This document shows positions 49,432 through 54,272 of a stretch of 54,272 bases of DNA, one piece after another. The first letter of the stretch is position 1. Each line of letters starts with the position of its first letter. The notes beneath the pieces are model-generated. The model was not told where the DNA came from. It searched no databases and worked only from the letters and a program-made list of their open reading frames with translations. This stretch comes from an uncultured Prevotella sp. (GTDB lineage Bacteria > Bacteroidota > Bacteroidia > Bacteroidales > Bacteroidaceae): contig CALUGP010000018.1 in the NCBI GenBank assembly GCA_944320195.1, forward strand, positions 1-54,272. Direction: 5' to 3'. The position numbers and the translations under genes were made by a program.

Positions 49432-51282
49432 ATGTGTGGAATAGTAGGATACATAGGCCCAAGAGAGGCCTACCCGATACTCATTGAGGGGCTGAAACGT
49501 CTTGAATACCGAGGCTATGACTCGGCCGGCGTGGCTCTCATCAACGACAAAGACGAGCTTAACGTTTACAAGGAGAAAGGCAAGGTGAGCAACCTTGAAG
49601 CCATCGCAAGCCAACGCGACACCACCGGGCACATAGGCATAGCCCACACGCGGTGGGCCACCCACGGCGAGCCTTCGGCTGTAAACGCCCATCCGCACGT
49701 GTCGCAGAGCGGACGGCTCGCCCTCGTGCACAACGGCATCATCGAGAACTACGCCAGCCTGAAGGAATACCTTACGGGCAAAGGCTTCACGTTCAAAAGC
49801 TCGACCGACACCGAGGTGCTGGTGCAACTCATCGAGTTCATGCAGCGCGAGTATGGCAAAGACCTTGAAGGCGCGGTGGTGATGGCTCTGCGACGCGTGG
49901 TCGGCGCATACGCCATAGCCGTGGTAGACCGCGACTGTCCGGACAAAATCGTGGTGGCGCGAAAGAGCAGCCCCGTGGTAATCGGCGTAGGCGAGGACGA
50001 CAAGGAGTTCTTCATCGCGTCGGACGCGGTGCCCATAGTGGCATACACAAAGCAGATGGTCTATCTCAACGACAACGAAGTGGCGCTTCTGCGCGTGGGA
50101 CACAAGGTTGAAATAAGAAACCTTGACAACAAGGAAATAACGCATGACGTGAAGGAGGTTGACATCGACCTTGAGTCGCTAGAGAAAGGCGGCTTCGACC
50201 ATTTCATGCTGAAAGAGATATACGACCAGCCCCGCTGCATAGCCGACTGCATGAGGGGACGCCTTCTTCTGAAAGAGAAGCGGGTGGTGCTGAGCGCCCT
50301 CAGCCTTCATCACGACGAACTGACAAAAGCCCAGAGGTTCATCATCGTGGCATGCGGAACATCGTGGCACGCCGGACTCATCGGCAAACAGCTCATCGAG
50401 CAGTGGGCCAAAGTGCCTGTGGAAGTGGAATACGCCTCAGAGTTCCGTTACCGCAATCCGGTAATCCTGCCAGGCGACGTGGTGATAGCAATATCTCAGA
50501 GCGGCGAGACGGCAGACACCCTGGCGGCCTTCCAGCTGGCAAAGGACAACCACGCCATGTGCTTCGGCATTGTGAACGTAGTAGGCTCAAGCATTGCCCG
50601 GGCTTCAGACACGGGCATATACATCCACGTAGGGCCTGAAATAGGCGTGGCCTCAACCAAGGCTTTCACCGGACAGGTAACCGTGTTGACGCTCTTCGCC
50701 CTCGCACTTGGACGCGAACGCGGCACCATCTCGCCAGAAGAATACGAGCAGACGATAGAAGAACTGGCCAACATTCCCGACAAGATAAAGGCCGTATTGT
50801 CTAAAGACGGCAAGATAAAAGAAATAGCACGTGCGCTGACCTACGCCGAAAACGCCCTCTACATGGGGCGCGGCTTCAACTATCCCGTGGCTCTTGAAGG
50901 CGCGCTGAAGCTGAAAGAGATAAGCTACATACACGCCGAAGGATACCCGGCAGCCGAAATGAAACATGGCCCCATAGCGCTGATAGACGAGGACATGCCC
51001 GTAGTTTTCGTCGCCACCCACCACCAGCTGTACAAGAAAATACTCAGCAACATCGAGGAGGTGAAGGCCCGCAACGGCCGGATAATATCCGTCGTCACCG
51101 AAGGAGACGAGGCTGTAAGCAGCATTTCGGAAGCAACTGTGGAAGTGCCTGCCACCCTGGCTCCATTGGCACCACTGCTCTCGGTCATTCCATTGCAGCT
51201 GATAGCCTACCACGTTGCCGTAGAGAAAGGCCTTAACGTAGACCAGCCGAGAAACCTCGCGAAGTCCGTGACGGTGGAATAA
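49432..51282 (+). CDS. glmS: Glutamine-fructose-6-phosphate aminotransferase
   Basis: Enzyme of 616 residues that makes glucosamine-6-phosphate from fructose-6-phosphate and glutamine, the entry step to peptidoglycan and LPS amino sugars. The start at 49432 places the catalytic Cys2 (Cys1 after methionine removal) in CGIVGYIG. The N-terminal glutaminase domain includes GIAHTRWATHG, and the two SIS domains carry the sugar-phosphate segments SQSGETADT and YIHAEGYPAAEMKHGPIALID. Length matches the family. It has its own candidate promoter and starts about 250 bp past the last intergenic repeat. Confidence 0.94.
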   Translation: MCGIVGYIGPREAYPILIEGLKRLEYRGYDSAGVALINDKDELNVYKEKGKVSNLEAIASQRDTTGHIGIAHTRWATHGEPSAVNAHPHVSQSGRLALVHNGIIENYASLKEYLTGKGFTFKSSTDTEVLVQLIEFMQREYGKDLEGAVVMALRRVVGAYAIAVVDRDCPDKIVVARKSSPVVIGVGEDDKEFFIASDAVPIVAYTKQMVYLNDNEVALLRVGHKVEIRNLDNKEITHDVKEVDIDLESLEKGGFDHFMLKEIYDQPRCIADCMRGRLLLKEKRVVLSALSLHHDELTKAQRFIIVACGTSWHAGLIGKQLIEQWAKVPVEVEYASEFRYRNPVILPGDVVIAISQSGETADTLAAFQLAKDNHAMCFGIVNVVGSSIARASDTGIYIHVGPEIGVASTKAFTGQVTVLTLFALALGRERGTISPEEYEQTIEELANIPDKIKAVLSKDGKIKEIARALTYAENALYMGRGFNYPVALEGALKLKEISYIHAEGYPAAEMKHGPIALIDEDMPVVFVATHHQLYKKILSNIEEVKARNGRIISVVTEGDEAVSSISEATVEVPATLAPLAPLLSVIPLQLIAYHVAVEKGLNVDQPRNLAKSVTVE

Positions 51283-51353
51283 GAAGTTAAACGTGACGAG
51301 TAAACTACCTACTCCTATGCTACTTACTCCTTTACCAAAAAGAAACAAACGAC

Positions 51354-52349
51354 ATGACAAAAAGTGATTTACGCATAATCTTCATGGGAACGCCCGAGTT
51401 TGCCGTCGAAACTCTGCGCGCATTGGTTGACGGCGGATACAACGTTGTGGCCGTGGTGACCCAACCCGACAAGCCCGTAGGCCGCCACCAGGACACCCTG
51501 CAACCGTCGGCCGTAAAACAATATGCAGTTGAACACGGCCTGCCAGTGCTCCAACCGGTCAAGATGAAAGACCCGGCTTTCGTTGAGGAACTGAAGAGTT
51601 ACGATGCCGACCTGCAGGTTGTGGTGGCTTTCCGCATGCTGCCTGAAGTAGTTTGGGCCATGCCCCGCTTCGGCACTTTCAACGTACACGCCGCCCTGCT
51701 GCCGCAATACCGCGGCGCAGCACCCATCAACTGGGCAATAATCAACGGCGAGACACAGACCGGAGTTACCACGTTTTTCCTCGACCATGACATCGACACG
51801 GGGCGCATCATAATGCAAGAACCGTTTGAAATAAAGGACGACTACAACGTGGAAGACGTTTACAACGGACTCATGAGGCTGGGAGCTGATGTCGCGCTGA
51901 ATACCATAGACAAGATAATAGATGGCGAAGGACACGTGGACTCATTACCGCAGAGCGAGATGATTGCCGTCGGCCAGGAGCTGCACAACGCCCCAAAGAT
52001 TTTCAAAGAGACGTGCGCCATAGACTGGCAGGCCACCGCCAGGCGGGTGCGCAACTTCATAAGGGGGCTGTCACCTTACCCCGGCGCATGGACAAACATG
52101 GTGGACGAGAACGGCAAATCATCTGTCCTTAAAATATTCAAGACCACCGAAACCGCAATGCCTTGCAACGGGAAGGCACCTGGAACGATAATGGCGCATG
52201 ACGGGAAACTGCTCACCGCTACGACAGACCGCTGGCTGCAACTGGACGAAATACAGCTCAGCGGCAAGAAAAGAATGGACGCAAAGGCTTTCCTTAACGG
52301 CATGAGGGACATCGGGAAATATCGTTTGGGAAACAAGGATGAAAGGTAA
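51354..52349 (+). CDS. fmt: Methionyl-tRNA formyltransferase
   Basis: Enzyme of 331 residues that formylates initiator methionyl-tRNA using 10-formyl-tetrahydrofolate. FMGTPEFAV opens the formyl-transferase domain; NVHAALLPQYRGAAPINWAI has the catalytic Asn-His pair, and the nearby FFLDHDIDTG the aspartate. The C-terminal domain (about 210-325) binds the tRNA. It follows glmS after 71 bp of low-complexity CTACTTACTCC-type sequence and lies 86 bp before mnmA. Confidence 0.93.
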   Translation: MTKSDLRIIFMGTPEFAVETLRALVDGGYNVVAVVTQPDKPVGRHQDTLQPSAVKQYAVEHGLPVLQPVKMKDPAFVEELKSYDADLQVVVAFRMLPEVVWAMPRFGTFNVHAALLPQYRGAAPINWAIINGETQTGVTTFFLDHDIDTGRIIMQEPFEIKDDYNVEDVYNGLMRLGADVALNTIDKIIDGEGHVDSLPQSEMIAVGQELHNAPKIFKETCAIDWQATARRVRNFIRGLSPYPGAWTNMVDENGKSSVLKIFKTTETAMPCNGKAPGTIMAHDGKLLTATTDRWLQLDEIQLSGKKRMDAKAFLNGMRDIGKYRLGNKDER

Positions 52350-52435
52350 TAAACGTAAAACGGCAAAAAGCAAAAACGCCGCAAACCCTTAGTATTAACT
52401 GAAAGCCGGCTAAAGACAATTTTGAATTGTGGATT

Positions 52436-53527
52436 ATGGATTATGAACTAATTAAGGACAAGAAGATAGCCGTACTGCTCTCCGGCGGCGTGGACAGCTC
52501 CGTTGTGGTACATGAGCTGGCCATGCAAGGTCTGCACCCTGACTGCTTTTACATAAAAATAGGACCTGAAGAGACTGAAGAGTGGGACTGCTCGAGCGAG
52601 GAAGACCTCGAGATGGCGACCGCCGTGGCCGCAAAGTACGGGTGCAAGCTGACCGTTGTTGACTGCCATAAGGAATACTGGGACAAGGTGACGCGCTACA
52701 CGATGGACAAAGTGAGTGCCGGACTGACTCCCAACCCCGACGTGATGTGCAACCAGCTGATAAAGTTCGGCGCGTTTGACGAGAAAGCCGGCCACTCATA
52801 CGACCTCATTGCAACCGGCCATTACGCCCAGACTGAAATCATTGACGGCATGAAATGGCTCACCACAAGCCCCGACCCTGTGAAAGACCAGACAGACTTC
52901 CTTGCCCAGATTCACGACTGGCAACTGAAGAAAGCGCTCTTCCCGATAGGCGGAATGATGAAGGAAGAGGTGCGCGCCATTGCCGAACGCGAACATCTGG
53001 TCAACGCGAAGCGCAAGGACAGTCAGGGAATATGCTTCCTCGGAAAGATTAACTACAACGACTACATTCGCCGCTACCTGGGCGAGAAACCTGGCGACGT
53101 GCTCGAACTGGAGACCGGGCGCAAAATAGGACAGCACAAAGGGCTGTGGTTCCACACCATCGGGCAGCGCCACGGCCTGGGCTTCGGCGGAGGCCCATGG
53201 TATGCGGTGAAGAAAGACATGGATGCCAACATCCTTTACGTAAGCAAGGGATACGAGCCGTTGACGGCGTATAAAAAGGACTTCAACATGCATGCCTTCA
53301 ACTTCCTTACGTGCGACCCGTGGCTGGGTCAGGCCTCCGTGCGCGTCACGTTCAAGATAAGGCACACGCCGGAGTTTCACCATGCCACACTTGAACGTAC
53401 TTCTGAAGACTCGTTCGCCATACACTCTGACGACCTGATACAAGGCGTGGCTCCTGGTCAGTTCTGCACGGTTTACGACGAAGAGCACCACAAGTGCTTC
53501 GGCAGCGGCGAGATATTTCTGATTTAA
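52436..53527 (+). CDS. mnmA: tRNA-specific 2-thiouridylase MnmA
   Basis: Enzyme of 363 residues that adds sulfur to U34 of Lys, Glu and Gln tRNAs. The PP-loop SGGVDSS is at 16-22. The catalytic cysteine pair is C105 (PDVMCNQLIKFG) and C200 (GICFLGK), both needed for sulfur transfer. DQTDFLAQI is also conserved. The C-terminal domain is typical. ATG 52436 gives the family length. The 52350-52435 spacer has a seven-of-eight -7 match near 52417. It shares tRNA modification with mtaB and TsaC, which are distant in this window. Confidence 0.92.
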   Translation: MDYELIKDKKIAVLLSGGVDSSVVVHELAMQGLHPDCFYIKIGPEETEEWDCSSEEDLEMATAVAAKYGCKLTVVDCHKEYWDKVTRYTMDKVSAGLTPNPDVMCNQLIKFGAFDEKAGHSYDLIATGHYAQTEIIDGMKWLTTSPDPVKDQTDFLAQIHDWQLKKALFPIGGMMKEEVRAIAEREHLVNAKRKDSQGICFLGKINYNDYIRRYLGEKPGDVLELETGRKIGQHKGLWFHTIGQRHGLGFGGGPWYAVKKDMDANILYVSKGYEPLTAYKKDFNMHAFNFLTCDPWLGQASVRVTFKIRHTPEFHHATLERTSEDSFAIHSDDLIQGVAPGQFCTVYDEEHHKCFGSGEIFLI

Positions 53528-53530
53528 AAG

Positions 53531-53600
53531 ATGAAAGTGAAAAGTGAAAGATCCATTGATTCAAATCCGGATTCCAGCTTTTCACGTTTCGTTTCATACA
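53531..53600. repeat. GTGAAAA-type repeats before the exonuclease gene
   Basis: Tandem GATGAAAGTGAAAAGTGAAAG-like units of about 20 nt at 53531-53551 recur as the inverted CTTTTCACGTTTCG at about 53579-53592. The arms are only partly complementary. The same unit type occurs in the ABC-F linker (around 13160-13170). Confidence 0.5.
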
Positions 53601-53617
53601 GAAAAACAGGAATGTGC

Positions 53618-54112
53618 ATGAAAGACTTTGCAGCCATAGACTTTGAAACGGCCAACCGATGCCAGTCAAGCGTATGCAGCGTTGGCGTGGTCGTTGTGCG
53701 TGACGGCAAGATTGCAGACAAGTATTACAGCCTGATACGTCCTATACCAAACACTTACAGCCATTTCAACACGCGCATACACGGCATCACATACGAAGAC
53801 ACGGCGCAAGCGAAAACATTTCCCGAAGTGTGGGCGGAGGTGCAACCACTTGTCACCGGACTGACACTTGTAGCCCACAACAGCCCCTTCGACGAGGGCT
53901 GTCTCAAGGCCGTGTTCTGCGCATACGGCCTGGATTATCCTGGATACAAGTTCAAATGCACATGCCGCGCTTCCCGAAAGGCATTCGGACGACATCTGCC
54001 CAACCACCAGCTGCAAACCGTTGCCGCCGTATGCGGATATGACCTGACCCAACACCACAACGCCCTTGCCGACGCTGAAGCATGCGCCGCAATAGCGATA
54101 AAGATACTCTGA
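53618..54112 (+). CDS. DEDDh-type 3'-5' exonuclease
   Basis: Protein of 164 residues, a single exonuclease domain related to the proofreading subunit of DNA polymerase III. Exo I is AAIDFETA (D8, E10), Exo II lies in VAHNSPFDEG and Exo III is HHNALADAEA with the catalytic histidine and aspartate. There is no polymerase-binding extension, so it is a free exonuclease acting on DNA or RNA. ATG 53618 removes 29 residues encoded in the repeat-rich spacer; ATG 53612 is equally possible. A perfect hairpin lies 50 bp past its stop. Confidence 0.82.
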   Translation: MKDFAAIDFETANRCQSSVCSVGVVVVRDGKIADKYYSLIRPIPNTYSHFNTRIHGITYEDTAQAKTFPEVWAEVQPLVTGLTLVAHNSPFDEGCLKAVFCAYGLDYPGYKFKCTCRASRKAFGRHLPNHQLQTVAAVCGYDLTQHHNALADAEACAAIAIKIL

Positions 54113-54162
54113 GAACGTTGTCGGCAACACCTTGAAAACCAAGACGTTACGACATGCCATGA

Positions 54163-54199
54163 AAAAGACGGCCTTTCACGATGCGAAAGGCCGTCTTTT
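54163..54199 (+). terminator. REP-like unit G, 15-bp perfect hairpin after the exonuclease gene
   Basis: AAAAGACGGCCTTTC (54163-54177) pairs with its complement at 54185-54199 around a 7-nt loop, and the right arm ends in four T residues. It is one palindromic copy of the REP-like family and would terminate transcription from the left. Confidence 0.75.
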
Positions 54200-54200
54200 A

Positions 54201-54272
54201 ACGTGAGTTCGGTATAAGAAAATCATTGGAAAAGTTGTGGGAATGGAATGTTTTTAGTATCTTTAAGGGTGA
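54201..54272. mobile_element. Left end of a related element, cut by the window edge
   Basis: ACGTGAGTTCGGTATAAG matches the terminal repeat of the miniature elements at 16 of the first 17 positions. The sequence then reads AAATCATTGG and diverges from them within about 30 bp. A TATCTTTAAGGG stretch near the edge resembles a promoter. It may be a full insertion sequence that supplies transposase to the miniature copies; this cannot be told from 72 bp. Confidence 0.5.

Overview
The window is chromosomal DNA of a Bacteroidetes bacterium, most likely a Prevotella-like member of the Prevotellaceae. The evidence is the gene set (RprX/RprY, a GTPase-motif-poor EF-G paralogue, a DUF4924-type protein, a ZapA/RNase Y operon, a type-3 ProRS without an insertion domain), many Bacteroidetes promoters with a -7 box of the form TAnnTTTG (sometimes with a TTTG about 25 bp upstream), almost no Shine-Dalgarno sites, and short low-complexity spacers. 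No rRNA, tRNA, CRISPR array or prophage was seen. Most genes are housekeeping.

Layout. 0.1-5 kb (minus): the RprXY two-component system and an EF-G2-like factor. 5-13.5 kb: hemW, a phosphate-type porin, an SLC13 permease, proS and an ABC-F ATPase. 13.6-22.5 kb: an M13 peptidase, comF, a GT2, the tRNA methylthiotransferase mtaB, an unlisted 58-residue lipoprotein gene with its own promoter and terminator, dapA, an EamA transporter and truA. 22.9-29.2 kb: a surface-glycan island with an LpxL-type acyltransferase, three Stealth phosphotransferases, a GT92 and two tandem paralogous glycosyltransferases. 29.8-37.5 kb: prfC, a decayed rfbD remnant, a DUF4924-type gene, a LysE exporter, a ROK kinase, a TsaC/Sua5 protein, a ClC channel and a flavodoxin lipoprotein. 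38-46.4 kb: a thioesterase, a coiled-coil/zapA/rny operon, a conserved unknown, rfbA, a tyrosine-autokinase chain-length regulator (Wzc-like), a HAD protein and GtrA. 46.5-48.6 kb: a sigma factor / membrane anti-sigma candidate / exported protein operon. 49.4-54.1 kb: glmS, fmt, mnmA and a DEDDh exonuclease.

Several genes share pathways. TsaC/Sua5 makes the t6A precursor that MtaB later thiomethylates; MnmA and TruA also modify tRNA. RfbA, Wzc, GtrA, GT2, the Stealth/GT island and GlmS all supply or build surface glycan.

The less expected content is between the genes. First, at least three miniature inverted-repeat elements share ACGTGAGTTCGGCATAA ends; two carry a 35-38 bp perfect internal palindrome, and a fourth related end starts 72 bp before the window edge and may belong to a full insertion sequence. 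Second, seven intergenic clusters carry a REP-like AAAGGCCGTCTTTTGC family. Third, several hairpins have arms built of tandem 7-14-mers that remain complementary to each other. I found no clearly new multi-gene defence or metabolic system; these repeat families and the Stealth/GT island are the best candidates for follow-up.
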